Notes: generated by a model from the sequence alone, not told the origin. A stretch of 64,000 nt of DNA from an uncultured Flavobacteriaceae bacterium (GCA_947495135.1 CANLXN010000001.1:620001-684000); one strand, 5' to 3'; positions 9,207-18,626 are shown, numbered from the stretch's first letter. Program-made: numbers and translations.

Positions 9207-10463
9207 ATGGCAATAGATAACAATCAATTACTCCGTTTTACGACAGCTGGGAGTGTAGATGATGGTAAAAGTACGCTCATAGGTCGATTATTATACGATT
9301 CGAAAGCAATTTTTGAAGATCAACTCGAAGCGGTAGAGTCTACCAGTAAGAGAAAAGGACATGCTGGAGTAGACCTTGCTTTGTTTACCGACGGTTTGAG
9401 AGATGAGCGGGAACAAGGTATTACTATAGATGTTGCCTACCGTTATTTCACTACCCCTAAGCGTAAATTTATAATTGCAGATACTCCAGGGCATATCCAG
9501 TACACTCGAAACATGGTGACGGGCGCATCAACAGCAAATGCGGCTCTCATTCTAATCGATGCACGTCATGGGGTTATTGAGCAAACCAAACGACATGCTT
9601 TTATCGCTTCTCTATTACACATACCACACATTATAGTTTGTGTTAATAAAATGGATTTAGTGGATTACTCTGAAAGTGTATACAATGATATTCTTGCTCA
9701 ATTCGAGGAATTTTCGTCGAAACTCTACGTAAAAGATGTTCGTTATGTGCCTATGAGTGCATTGGATGGAGATAATGTGGTAAATAAGTCTACAAATATG
9801 GACTGGTATCAAGGTGCACCACTACTTTATACGCTCGAAAATATGCACATTAGCAGTGATATTAATAAAATTGATGCTCGTTTCCCCGTGCAAACTGTAT
9901 TAAGACCTCAAAGTAAAGAATTTGTGGATTATAGAGGATATGCCGGAAGGGTTGCAAGTGGAATTTTTCGCCCAGGAGACGACGTGGTGGTAATGCCTTC
10001 AGGTTTTACCTCGACTATTAAGAGTATTGATACCACAGAAGGGCAGCTTTCGGAGGCCTACGCGCCGATGTCGGTTTCTATCACCTTAACAGACGACGTA
10101 GATGTAAGCAGAGGAGATATGATCGTAAAGTCGAATAATAGACCAACTCCTACACAAGAATTTGATGCAATGCTTTGTTGGTTGCACAATGATACTTCTA
10201 AGCCTCGCGCAAAATATACCATACTGCATACCTCTAATGAGCAAAAAGCAATGATCAAAGAGGTTTTATACAAGATTGATATTAATACATACAATAGAGA
10301 AGAAGAGAATAAGCATCTAACCATGAACGACATCGCTCGTATCAAAGTTCGAACTACGAGACCTCTAATGGTGGACGAGTACCGCGATAATCGAATTACT
10401 GGAAGTTTCATCTTAATAGATGACGCTACGCACGAGACCGTAGCTGCTGGGATGATTTTATAA
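9207..10463 (+). CDS. cysN: Sulfate adenylyltransferase subunit 1 CysN (GTPase)
   Basis: The product has 418 residues. It is an EF-Tu-like GTPase with G1 GSVDDGKST at residues 15-23, G3 DTPGH at 92-95, the sequence IQYTRNMVTGAS just after it, and G4 NKMD near 146. C-terminal beta-barrel domains follow. It activates CysD for APS synthesis. The length fits CysN without a fused CysC kinase, which agrees with the separate cysC upstream. It is the last gene of the operon; the polysaccharide locus begins 95 bp downstream in the same direction, so read-through is possible. Confidence 0.96.
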   Translation: MAIDNNQLLRFTTAGSVDDGKSTLIGRLLYDSKAIFEDQLEAVESTSKRKGHAGVDLALFTDGLRDEREQGITIDVAYRYFTTPKRKFIIADTPGHIQYTRNMVTGASTANAALILIDARHGVIEQTKRHAFIASLLHIPHIIVCVNKMDLVDYSESVYNDILAQFEEFSSKLYVKDVRYVPMSALDGDNVVNKSTNMDWYQGAPLLYTLENMHISSDINKIDARFPVQTVLRPQSKEFVDYRGYAGRVASGIFRPGDDVVVMPSGFTSTIKSIDTTEGQLSEAYAPMSVSITLTDDVDVSRGDMIVKSNNRPTPTQEFDAMLCWLHNDTSKPRAKYTILHTSNEQKAMIKEVLYKIDINTYNREEENKHLTMNDIARIKVRTTRPLMVDEYRDNRITGSFILIDDATHETVAAGMIL

Positions 10464-10488
10464 TATTTTTTAGTTTCTTTACCGTCTC

Positions 10489-10523
10489 AGACAGAAATCA
10501 TGTCTAGCATTCCTTAACAATGC
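10489..10523 (+). other. Two small adjacent hairpins between cysN and the polysaccharide locus
   Basis: Two 5-bp inverted repeats lie side by side: AGACA/TGTCT (10489-10505) and GCATT/AATGC (10507-10523), each with a 7-nt loop. No U-run follows, so they are not a standard terminator. They could attenuate or protect the junction, or be chance. Confidence 0.25.
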
Positions 10524-10558
10524 TTGTAACAAACATGAAATTTCTTTTATACTAGTAG

Positions 10559-11998
10559 ATGTCTTTACAAAAGAAAGCAATCTCCGGGTTTATTTGGACC
10601 GGACTCGAGCAGTTTGGAGCGCAGGCAATTAGTTTGGCTGTATCCATTATTCTAGCTCGTATTCTTTTGCCATCCGACTTCGGACTTATAGGAATGATTA
10701 TCATTTTTATTGCTCTTGGTAAATCCCTAATGGACGCTGGTTTATCGCAATCCTTAATTCGGTCTCAAAACCCAGATCATTTAGACTATTCTACCGTCTT
10801 CTTCTTTAATCTATGTGCTAGTGCTGTAATATATTTGTTTGTGTTTATTGCTGCACCGCAGATTGCTCAATTTTATGAACAACCTATACTCACGAACATT
10901 TTACGATGGTATGGTATAGTGTTTATCTTCAATGCCCTCGGAAATATTCAACAAACAAGAATTATTAAGAGATTAGAGTTTAGGTCTCTGTTTAAGATTT
11001 CTATTCCTGCCATTATAACAGGTGGAATAGTTGGAATTATTATGGCCTTTAAAGGGTATGGTGTTTGGAGTTTAGTGGTTAGTGCTATTGTTCAAGCAAC
11101 GATCCAAGCGGCTCTTTTGTGGTTCTTCGGAAAATGGAAGCCAACCATGGTTTTTAGCAAATTGAAATTTAAGGAACATTTTTCATATGGTTATAAGCTA
11201 ACACTTTCCGGTTTGATAGACGTTGTTTACAACAATAGCTACGCAGTTCTTATTGGGAAATTTTTCAGCATTAATGAGCTCGGCTATTTTACTAGAGCAA
11301 ATACCCTCAAGCAAGTACCGGTTCAAAATGTGGGAACAGTTTTAAATAAAGTCACCTTCCCGCTCTTTGCTGAAATTCAGAATGACAATATTAAACTGAA
11401 AGGAGCCTACCAAAAAATTATGCAGATTGTACTATTTGCTATTGCACCACTGCTGTTGATTTCTGCTGCTTTGGCCGAACCACTTTTCCGCTTTTTACTT
11501 ACAGAAAAATGGCTTCCAGCCGTTCCTTACTATCAAATTCTTTGCTGGGCAGGAATATTATATCCAATCAATGCTTACAATTTAAATGTACTAAAAGTAA
11601 AAGGTAGGAGCGACCTGTTCTTAAAGCTAGAGCTGATCAAAAAGGGGATAGGAGCAATAATTATTTTTGGTACGTTTGCTTATGGTGTGACGGCGCTTTT
11701 AATTGGAAGCGTGTTTATTTCGATCATAGCCTTTTTCGTCAATTCCTATTATACGGCCAAGTTCATCAAATACAGTGCATTTGAGCAGTTAAAAGATATA
11801 GTTCCTACTATCCTAATATCAGCTATTTCAGCACTTGCCATTTGGAAGATAGACCAATTAGTAAAGGACGTATTGGTATATGATTTAATTCGGCTTTTAG
11901 TCCTCGGACTTCTAGGTATAATTTTATACGTAATTTTGATCAGATTGTTCCAACCTAAAGTGTATAAAGGTGCAATCGAAATTGTGAAGAACAAATGA
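10559..11998 (+). CDS. Wzx-type polysaccharide flippase (MOP/PST superfamily)
   Basis: The product has 479 residues with about 12-14 hydrophobic segments. The N-terminal SGFIWTGLEQFGAQAISLAVSI and the ILLPSDFGLIGMI motif are typical of the COG2244/WzxC-like branch. It should flip undecaprenyl-linked repeat units across the inner membrane. It opens the polysaccharide locus and overlaps the aminotransferase gene by 4 bp (ATGA). A second, different flippase gene lies at 16808, so the two may serve different lipid-linked units, or one may be a general transporter. Confidence 0.88.
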   Translation: MSLQKKAISGFIWTGLEQFGAQAISLAVSIILARILLPSDFGLIGMIIIFIALGKSLMDAGLSQSLIRSQNPDHLDYSTVFFFNLCASAVIYLFVFIAAPQIAQFYEQPILTNILRWYGIVFIFNALGNIQQTRIIKRLEFRSLFKISIPAIITGGIVGIIMAFKGYGVWSLVVSAIVQATIQAALLWFFGKWKPTMVFSKLKFKEHFSYGYKLTLSGLIDVVYNNSYAVLIGKFFSINELGYFTRANTLKQVPVQNVGTVLNKVTFPLFAEIQNDNIKLKGAYQKIMQIVLFAIAPLLLISAALAEPLFRFLLTEKWLPAVPYYQILCWAGILYPINAYNLNVLKVKGRSDLFLKLELIKKGIGAIIIFGTFAYGVTALLIGSVFISIIAFFVNSYYTAKFIKYSAFEQLKDIVPTILISAISALAIWKIDQLVKDVLVYDLIRLLVLGLLGIILYVILIRLFQPKVYKGAIEIVKNK

Positions 11999-13080
11999 TC
12001 AATGTAACTACAACCTTTTTTCCTCCACTTAGTGAGTATAATGCGCAACTCGAACGCATTTGGAAAAATGAATGGCTTACAAACAGGGGCGAATTGGTAC
12101 AGGAATTGGAGGCTAAGTTGTGTAATCGTTTGGGTGTTCAAAATGCACTGCTAATGGCTAATGGAACCATTCCGTTGCAGATCGCACTCAGACTTCTCGC
12201 AGATAAAGGTGAAGTTATTACGAGTCCGTTTGGCTATGTCGCCACCACTGCATCAATAGTTTGGGAGCATTGTACTCCTGTTTTTGTTGATATCGATCCT
12301 GCCACCCTATCTATAGATGAAACTAAGATTGAGGCTGCAATTACCAATAAAACTACAGCCATTATGGCTACGCACGTCTTTGGGAATCCATGCGACATAG
12401 AAAAAATTGAGAAGATTGCTCACAAGCATGATTTAAAAGTAATCTATGATGCTGCTCATTGTTTTGATGTTCTTTATAAAGGACAATCCATATTTAATTA
12501 TGGGGATGTAAGCACTTGTAGTTTTCATGCAACAAAGCTTTTTCATACTGGGGAAGGTGGTGTTGCTATATGTAATAATGATGAGTTGTTCGGGCAACTG
12601 AACTACAGCCATAAATTTGGACATGATGGCCCTTTAAAGTTTAAAGGATTAGGCATTAATGGTAAAATGAGCGAATTACAGGCTGCAATGGGACTAACCG
12701 TACTTCCATATATGGATGAAATCGTTTCGAAACGGAAAGCGGCTGTAGAGACTTACCATCAAGCGCTTAATTTTGATAAGTTGAGGACCATGGAAATTCG
12801 TGAAGGGGCGCAATGGAATTATAGCTATTATCCAATTCTCTTTGAAAATGAGTTCCAGTTACTTAAAACTGAAAAGTATTTGCAAGCAAATCAAATTATC
12901 CCACGAAGGTACTTTTATCCTTCATTAAACAGTTTGCCCTATGTAATTCCAGCAGATGTGCCCCTAGCAGATCGTGCCGCTAAAACAATTCTTTGTTTGC
13001 CATTAAGTCATGATTTACCCAACCATGAGGTGGTTAGAATTGCAAACCTTGTAAACGAAAGTTTAAACAGTCGGCCATGA
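11995..13080 (+). CDS. DegT/DnrJ/EryC1/StrS sugar aminotransferase
   Basis: The product has 361 residues, near family length. PLP-fold landmarks are NALLMANGTIPLQIAL near 48-63, THVFGNPCDIE, YDAAHCFD, and the lysine motif SFHATKLFHTGEGG (Schiff-base Lys about residue 181). It should transfer an amino group to a nucleotide-linked keto-deoxysugar; the exact sugar cannot be told, although the sequence has a VioA/FdtB-like flavour. It overlaps the flippase and the sulfotransferase gene by 4 bp on each side, so the three are translationally coupled. Confidence 0.88.
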   Translation: MINVTTTFFPPLSEYNAQLERIWKNEWLTNRGELVQELEAKLCNRLGVQNALLMANGTIPLQIALRLLADKGEVITSPFGYVATTASIVWEHCTPVFVDIDPATLSIDETKIEAAITNKTTAIMATHVFGNPCDIEKIEKIAHKHDLKVIYDAAHCFDVLYKGQSIFNYGDVSTCSFHATKLFHTGEGGVAICNNDELFGQLNYSHKFGHDGPLKFKGLGINGKMSELQAAMGLTVLPYMDEIVSKRKAAVETYHQALNFDKLRTMEIREGAQWNYSYYPILFENEFQLLKTEKYLQANQIIPRRYFYPSLNSLPYVIPADVPLADRAAKTILCLPLSHDLPNHEVVRIANLVNESLNSRP

Positions 13081-13940
13081 TTAAAACATATATCCTTGGC
13101 AACCCTAGAAGTGGTACTTCTTTGTTTAGGTTGATGCTAAATCAGCACAGTCAAGTAGTAGCACCGCCAGAAAGCGGTTTTGCTCTTTGGTGGTATGCAA
13201 AATATAAGAACTGGGCCATAACAGATAACTCCAATCTGGAACAAGTAGAGCGCTTTGTGCACGATGTATCCACCAGCAAGAAAATAGAAACTTGGGAACT
13301 CGATTATGAATACTTAACAGCACTCATCCAGCGAGAACAACCTAAAAATTATTCAGATTTAATCTGTTTGGTTTATTGTTCTTATCACAAGGAACTCGAT
13401 ATAAAGGTGATAGCCGATAAAAATAATTATTATATAAAGCACCTTGAGGAATTACCCTTAATTTGGCCAGATGCCCGCTATATTCATGTTTTAAGAGACG
13501 GGAGAGATGTGGCTTGTTCTTATTTAGATATGACTCAAATTTCAACAGCTTCTCCATATAAACCGCAATTAAATACCAATATCGCTGAAATTGCAAAGGA
13601 GTGGAGTGCGAATTGTAGGAATATTATTGATGTTGAAAAGAAGCTAGGCTCAAAAGTACTAACCGTCAAATTTGAAGATTTAATCAATTCTTCCGTAGAA
13701 ATTTTAAACGAAGTATGCGCGTTTTTAGACATACCTTTCGAATCGAAAATGCTTCAGTATTATGAACAAGAATCTCCCAAGTTAACAGAGCCAGCGCAGA
13801 CTTTTGATTGGAAGGCTAAAACCAAAGAAAAACCCGACCCGTCGCGAGTTGGACGCTATCGAAAGGACCTTACTCCTAAACAAGTTGAATGTTTTAATCA
13901 AGAAGCGGGAGAAATGCTTCGTTTTTTCAATTATGAGTAA
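13077..13940 (+). CDS. Sulfotransferase (PAPS-dependent)
   Basis: The product has 287 residues. The 5'-phosphosulfate-binding loop GNPRSGTSLF lies at residues 8-17, and the 3'-phosphate-binding element HVLRDGRDVACSYL lies around 134-147. Both are hallmarks of PAPS-dependent sulfotransferases. No signal peptide is seen, so it should act in the cytoplasm on a nucleotide- or lipid-linked sugar. It lies inside the glycan locus, overlapped by the aminotransferase (4 bp) and a GT2 gene (8 bp). PAPS is presumably supplied by the cysCDN operon just upstream. Confidence 0.88.
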   Translation: MIKTYILGNPRSGTSLFRLMLNQHSQVVAPPESGFALWWYAKYKNWAITDNSNLEQVERFVHDVSTSKKIETWELDYEYLTALIQREQPKNYSDLICLVYCSYHKELDIKVIADKNNYYIKHLEELPLIWPDARYIHVLRDGRDVACSYLDMTQISTASPYKPQLNTNIAEIAKEWSANCRNIIDVEKKLGSKVLTVKFEDLINSSVEILNEVCAFLDIPFESKMLQYYEQESPKLTEPAQTFDWKAKTKEKPDPSRVGRYRKDLTPKQVECFNQEAGEMLRFFNYE

Positions 13941-14844
13941 GTCGGCTCAAATACCGTTGCTAAGCATCCGGCTTATGACTTATAATCATGAGTTGTTTAT
14001 AAGGGATGCCATAAATGGTGTGCTAATTCAGAAGACAAATTTCCCAATAGAATTAGTGATAGGAGACGATTTTTCCACAGATCGTACTTTAGATATAATT
14101 AAGGAATTTAGGGGTTCCGATACTATTTCAATACGTGTATTGGATCGAAAGCGAGGAGACGCCTACGATAGGAAGCGCCAAAGTTTAGGACGGCTATATA
14201 ATTTTCAGAATATTATAGAGGAGTGTACTGGAAAGTACATTGCATTATTGGATGGAGACGATTATTGGACGGATCCAACTAAGCTCCAAAAACAGGTTGA
14301 TTTTTTAGAGGAGCATTCAGATTTCTCCTTGTCTTTTCACAATGTCTCCTTAGTTGATGAGAATAGTAATAAACTGAAAGACAATTTTTTAAACTATAAG
14401 ACGTCAACTATTACTTCAGATAAGATAATTATGGGGGCCATTCTACCAACCTGTTCGGTTGTTTTCAGAAATATCATTGATTTTCCGTCCAATTTCACAT
14501 CTGTTTCTAATGGTGACACCTTTTTGTTTACCATGCTGGCAAAATACGGAAAGGCCCATATGCATAGCAATATTGAGAATGGATGCTATAGAAAACATAA
14601 AGAGGGTGAGTGGAGCAATGCAGAGCTTTCAGAGAAAATTAAAAGGAGCATCCATACGTATACAGAAATTAAGAAGGACACTTTAAATAAATATTACCCT
14701 ATTGTAAATAGAGTTTTGGCTGCCAAAAATTATGCGCTCGTTCGATCGGACATAGATTGGAGCGATAAATTTGTTTCTTTGGGTAGGTTGATCAAATATT
14801 TATGTTATTATGCATTGAATAAACTGTTTAAAATTTCAGTTTAA
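13933..14844 (+). CDS. GT2-family glycosyltransferase
   Basis: The product has 303 residues from the ATG at 13933; the frame is open further upstream, but only inside the sulfotransferase gene. The GT-A core is clear: LLSIRLMTYNHELFIRDAI at the N-terminus, IGDDFSTDRT, and the metal-binding region LLDGDDYWTDP. A DRKRGDAYDRKRQSLGR segment sits between them. It should transfer a sugar from a nucleotide donor to the growing repeat unit; donor and acceptor are unknown. The 8-bp overlap with the sulfotransferase suggests co-translation. Confidence 0.88.
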   Translation: MSKSAQIPLLSIRLMTYNHELFIRDAINGVLIQKTNFPIELVIGDDFSTDRTLDIIKEFRGSDTISIRVLDRKRGDAYDRKRQSLGRLYNFQNIIEECTGKYIALLDGDDYWTDPTKLQKQVDFLEEHSDFSLSFHNVSLVDENSNKLKDNFLNYKTSTITSDKIIMGAILPTCSVVFRNIIDFPSNFTSVSNGDTFLFTMLAKYGKAHMHSNIENGCYRKHKEGEWSNAELSEKIKRSIHTYTEIKKDTLNKYYPIVNRVLAAKNYALVRSDIDWSDKFVSLGRLIKYLCYYALNKLFKISV

Positions 14845-14857
14845 GAACGAATACCTT

Positions 14858-15778
14858 ATGATTTCAGTCGTTATCCCACTTTATAACAAGGAGAAGTACA
14901 TTTCTCAAACCTTGGAGTCTGTTTTTAATCAGACCTACCAACAGTTTGAGGTAATTGTTGTAAATGATGGAAGTACAGACAAATCATTAGAAATTGCTTC
15001 TAGATATACCGATTCATGCTTAAGAATAATTTCTACTGAAAATAGGGGAGTTTCGGCGGCTAGGAATACAGGGATTGAATTGGCTAATAATAAATGGATT
15101 GCTTTTCTTGATGCAGACGATTGGTGGGATGTTGCCTATTTAACTGAAATGTTAGAAACTATAAGTGAGCACCCTGAACAACGATTATTTGCAAGTGGTA
15201 GGAGCAGGGTTTTTACTTCCGAAATAGAGCGGTATCATCACCAACTCTTACCCGAAGAAGGTAAAGTGTCTATTCTCAACTATTTGGAGGTAATTGCTCA
15301 TTATCTCCCGCCAATAAATTCTTCAAACAGTATAATTAAAAAAGAAGTTTTTGATGAAAAAGGATATTTCAGAATACATCAAAAACGCCATGAAGATCAC
15401 GACCTATGGTTACGACTGTGCAAAGATGAAAAAATTGTCCTTTTAAATAAGAACCTTTCATTTTACAGAAAGTTGGAAGAGGCTACTGGCTCCAAAGGCC
15501 ATTATGATGCTTTAGATTTTAAGGTGTATTTAAATACATTGGCAGAAGTTGCTGCTTCAATAACTAACCAAAATCAAGATTTTTTTAAAATGTACTGCGA
15601 TCGATTTATTCCTGTTACCTATCTTAAGAATTGCGGCCAATATTCTACTGAAGAAGATCAAATGATTTGGGAATACATCCGTTTGTTGGTGAGTAAAAAG
15701 CAACAACGACTTTTGAAAATCGTAAAACCATTTCCGTATGAGATGATTGCTAAACTAGGTAAAATGTTTACATCATGA
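14858..15778 (+). CDS. GT2-family glycosyltransferase
   Basis: The product has 306 residues. It begins with the classic GT2 sequence ISVVIPLYNKEKYISQTL, followed by VVNDGSTDKS, GVSAARNTGIE and the DXD-like FLDADDWWD. The rest is helical and unassigned. It should be a cytoplasmic or membrane-associated glycosyltransferase of the repeat-unit pathway. It is 13 bp from the previous GT2 gene and overlaps the second sulfotransferase by 4 bp, so the sulfotransferase-GT2-GT2-sulfotransferase order is one translational unit. Confidence 0.9.
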   Translation: MISVVIPLYNKEKYISQTLESVFNQTYQQFEVIVVNDGSTDKSLEIASRYTDSCLRIISTENRGVSAARNTGIELANNKWIAFLDADDWWDVAYLTEMLETISEHPEQRLFASGRSRVFTSEIERYHHQLLPEEGKVSILNYLEVIAHYLPPINSSNSIIKKEVFDEKGYFRIHQKRHEDHDLWLRLCKDEKIVLLNKNLSFYRKLEEATGSKGHYDALDFKVYLNTLAEVAASITNQNQDFFKMYCDRFIPVTYLKNCGQYSTEEDQMIWEYIRLLVSKKQQRLLKIVKPFPYEMIAKLGKMFTS

Positions 15779-16665
15779 GTAGACAAAAGAAAGCCAATCT
15801 CTTCGTGGTAGGAGCTATGAAGGCAAGAACCACCCGTTTTACAGATAGTTTGTCTAAGCATCTCGACATTTATATGTCGCCAATAAAAGAACCACTTTAT
15901 TTTGTGGAATCAGCACCAAAGCAACTCTATGAAGCATCGCGATTTTTTGATTTAGGGCGTTATTTAGAAAATGATTTTCCAGAGCCTCTTCATATTGCCA
16001 AAGTATCCACATTGCAGCAATACGAACAGTTGTTTAGCCTTCAGAAAGAAGAAAAATACCTAGCCGAAGCCAGTACCTTTTACCTTCATAGTCCAGGTAG
16101 CCCTCAAAAGATAATGGACTATAATCCGAATGCCAAAATTATCATTTTACTACGAAACCCACTCGAAAGAGCATTTTCCCACTATCGAATGGATGTGGGG
16201 TTAGGACGTGAGAAACGTAGTTTTATTGAAATAATGAGAAACCAAATTGACCAATATAAGAATGGAGAATTAGCATGGTACAGTTATTTGGGGATGAGTT
16301 TCTATGGTGAGCGTATTTCAGTATATAAAAAACACTTTAATGAGGTACTTGTGATTTTCGAAGGAGACTTTAAGAAAGGGAATAAGGCAATTTTTCAAAA
16401 GGTGGCTCAATTTTTAGCAGTAGAACCATTTGAATATCAAGTTGATAAAAAAATAAACGAAACACGAACATTAAAGTTTCCAGCGCTGCTGTACCATCTG
16501 AAAAAGCTAGGTTTAAAAGATTATTTTTCAAAGTTTGTTGGAAAAAAAACGAAGCAGAAGTTGTTCGAATCGCTTTCAACAGCCGAAAGCGTAGATGCCA
16601 ATTTACCTTCAGACTTAGAAGAAGAGTTAGTGGAAATATTTAAACAGGAATCGCCGCAGTTTTAA
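15775..16665 (+). CDS. Sulfotransferase with altered phosphosulfate loop
   Basis: The product has 296 residues. The N-terminal LFVVGAMKARTTRFTDSLSK aligns with the usual VGAMKAGTTSLxxxL loop of heparan-type sulfotransferases, but Gly is replaced by Arg and the following Ser by Arg. SPIKEPLYF and the 3'-phosphate element ILLRNPLERAFSHYRMD are intact. The enzyme is expected to sulfate a sugar using PAPS, but the two arginines in the loop could change donor binding. It ends a co-translated run that started at 10559; a 142-bp gap with a promoter-like box follows. Confidence 0.85.
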   Translation: MSRQKKANLFVVGAMKARTTRFTDSLSKHLDIYMSPIKEPLYFVESAPKQLYEASRFFDLGRYLENDFPEPLHIAKVSTLQQYEQLFSLQKEEKYLAEASTFYLHSPGSPQKIMDYNPNAKIIILLRNPLERAFSHYRMDVGLGREKRSFIEIMRNQIDQYKNGELAWYSYLGMSFYGERISVYKKHFNEVLVIFEGDFKKGNKAIFQKVAQFLAVEPFEYQVDKKINETRTLKFPALLYHLKKLGLKDYFSKFVGKKTKQKLFESLSTAESVDANLPSDLEEELVEIFKQESPQF

Positions 16666-16768
16666 TTGATCCATTTAAAAGCAGATTGAACACAATTCTC
16701 TATAGGTATGGATTGTTTCTGAAAATCGATTTTAATTAATATTAGCCTGCTAAAACTGGTATTTCTAT

Positions 16769-16776
16769 TACCTTTG
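16769..16776 (+). promoter_or_regulatory. Putative -7 box before second flippase
   Basis: TACCTTTG matches TAnnTTTG exactly and lies about 31 nt before the TTG start at 16808, inside the only gap larger than 100 bp between 10559 and 28547. It may start a second transcript for the locus. Confidence 0.45.
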
Positions 16777-16807
16777 CGCGCTATTTAATTATAAATAAAG
16801 CTTCTGT

Positions 16808-18049
16808 TTGGGTATATTTTCAAAAATAAAAGAGATTTTTTCAACAAAGGACTCAAGGGTTTTATTGGAAAACTTTATTTCTTTATCCACACTGCAGTTG
16901 GTGAATATTATTTTACCACTTATAACATTGCCATATCTCATTAGAACCCTTGGATTTGGAAACTATGGTAAAGTGGTGTTAGCAGCTTCATTAGTAGCGT
17001 ACTTTTTACCTATTACGGACTACAGTTTCAAAATTACTGCTACCAGAGATGTATCGGTGTTTAATGGAAGCCAGACCAAGCTAAGTATTATCTACAGTAA
17101 GGTAATGTCTATTAAATTATTATTTCTAGGTCTTTCATTTTTAATACTTACCGCGGTTGTATTAATTTACCCCCCTTTTTATGAGGAACGTCTAGTTTTC
17201 TTTTTGTCCATGCTTATCTTAATAGGACAGGCACTTTTTCCAGAATGGTTTTTTCAGGGAATAGAGAAAATGAAATATATAACCATACTCAACTTTATAA
17301 TTAAACTGTTCTTTACCATCTGTGTGTTTATTTTTATAACAACCGAGGCGGACTATTGGATCTACCCACTCCTTCAAAGTATAGGATTTCTAGCAGCTGG
17401 ATTGGCAGGACAGTATCTTTTATTTAGGAAGTATAAACTGAAATTCTATTTTTTGAAGAAAAAGGTACTACTGTCTTCGGTCAAAAGTAATTTCCCGATA
17501 TTTGTTAACCAGTTTTTTCCAACGCTTTACAATAATACTAATACGTTTCTATTAGGTATTTTTACCACTGTAGATATTGTCGGTATATACGATGCGATTA
17601 AAAAGGTGGTGGAAGTATGTATCATGCTTGTAGGAATAGTTTCGAGAGTGTTCTTTCCTTTTCTCAATAGAAAAAAAGGTGCATTTATGAAATTTAGTAA
17701 ATTAATGCTACTCATAGGTTTGATTCTGTCGGTCTTACCTTTGCTTTTTTACAAACTGGTATTTTGGTATTTATCTGTAGATTATGAGTATTCCTTTGTT
17801 GTTTTATGCTTTTTGTCATTGAGTATTTTTGGATTTACACTTTACAATATTTACGGGTTGAATTATTTCATCATCAAGAGGCAAGACAAGTTGGTAATGA
17901 ATAATACCATTATGGCTTCGTCTATTGCATTTGCGTTGGCCTTTCCCCTTATTTACTTTTTTGGTATTGTAGGGGCAGCGGTTAATTTATTGATAGCGCG
18001 ATTTTTAATGGGAGGGTATTTATGGTATAAATGGAAAATAGATGAGTAA
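16808..18049 (+). CDS. Second Wzx-type flippase
   Basis: The product has 413 residues and about 12 hydrophobic segments. NFISLSTLQLVNIILPLITLPYLIRTLGFGNYGK is the standard N-terminal region of the MOP-superfamily O-antigen/EPS flippases (quoted here only as landmarks LPYLIRTLG and NYGKV). The start is TTG at 16808; no nearer ATG keeps this conserved N-terminus, and a -7 box lies upstream. It is only distantly like the flippase at 10559. It overlaps the acyltransferase gene by 8 bp. Confidence 0.86.
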   Translation: MGIFSKIKEIFSTKDSRVLLENFISLSTLQLVNIILPLITLPYLIRTLGFGNYGKVVLAASLVAYFLPITDYSFKITATRDVSVFNGSQTKLSIIYSKVMSIKLLFLGLSFLILTAVVLIYPPFYEERLVFFLSMLILIGQALFPEWFFQGIEKMKYITILNFIIKLFFTICVFIFITTEADYWIYPLLQSIGFLAAGLAGQYLLFRKYKLKFYFLKKKVLLSSVKSNFPIFVNQFFPTLYNNTNTFLLGIFTTVDIVGIYDAIKKVVEVCIMLVGIVSRVFFPFLNRKKGAFMKFSKLMLLIGLILSVLPLLFYKLVFWYLSVDYEYSFVVLCFLSLSIFGFTLYNIYGLNYFIIKRQDKLVMNNTIMASSIAFALAFPLIYFFGIVGAAVNLLIARFLMGGYLWYKWKIDE

Positions 18050-18626
18050 ACTTAAAACAATACGTCAACTGCTCAATAATAAATTGGCAGGATTCTGGAT
18101 GCGACTTACCAGTGGGATGCAATTGGACCGAAATGTATCATTTAAAGGTTTTCCAGACATTTTAAAACACAAATCGGCTCAAATTATTATTGGAGAAAAC
18201 ACGACCATTAACTCCTCCAATTATGGGTATCACATCAATATGCATTCTTCCTGTAAATTGTATGCAGACCGAGCAAATGCACTTATTAAAATAGGTAAAA
18301 ATACGCGTATTCATGGGAGTTGTGTACATGCTTATAATGAGATTACCATTGGAGACAATTGTTTAATTGCTGCAAATACGCATATTATTGATGGAAATGG
18401 ACACGAATTATCTTTTGATGATCCTGCCAATAGGATACATACAACCGATAATGGAAGGCCTGTAACAATTGAAGATAACGTTTGGATTGCGGCAAATTGT
18501 ATTGTACTAGGTGGGACCCATATTGGAAATGGAGCAATTATAACCGCAGGTAGTATTGTAAAAGGAACAATTCCAGCAAAGAGTATCTATGGAGGAAATC
18601 CGGCCCAACTTATAAAACAGTATTAA
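18042..18626 (+). CDS. Left-handed beta-helix acyltransferase
   Basis: The product has 194 residues with hexapeptide repeats through most of the chain: IIIGENTTINSS, IKIGKNTRIHGS, ITIGDNCLIAANTHI, VTIEDNVWIAANCIVLGG, THIGNGAIITAGSIV, ending in SIYGGNPAQLIKQY. This is the serine-acetyltransferase/maltose-acetyltransferase type fold. It should O- or N-acylate a sugar using an acyl-CoA donor; the substrate cannot be told. It overlaps the flippase upstream and abuts the ATP-grasp gene with no gap. Confidence 0.88.
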   Translation: MSKLKTIRQLLNNKLAGFWMRLTSGMQLDRNVSFKGFPDILKHKSAQIIIGENTTINSSNYGYHINMHSSCKLYADRANALIKIGKNTRIHGSCVHAYNEITIGDNCLIAANTHIIDGNGHELSFDDPANRIHTTDNGRPVTIEDNVWIAANCIVLGGTHIGNGAIITAGSIVKGTIPAKSIYGGNPAQLIKQY

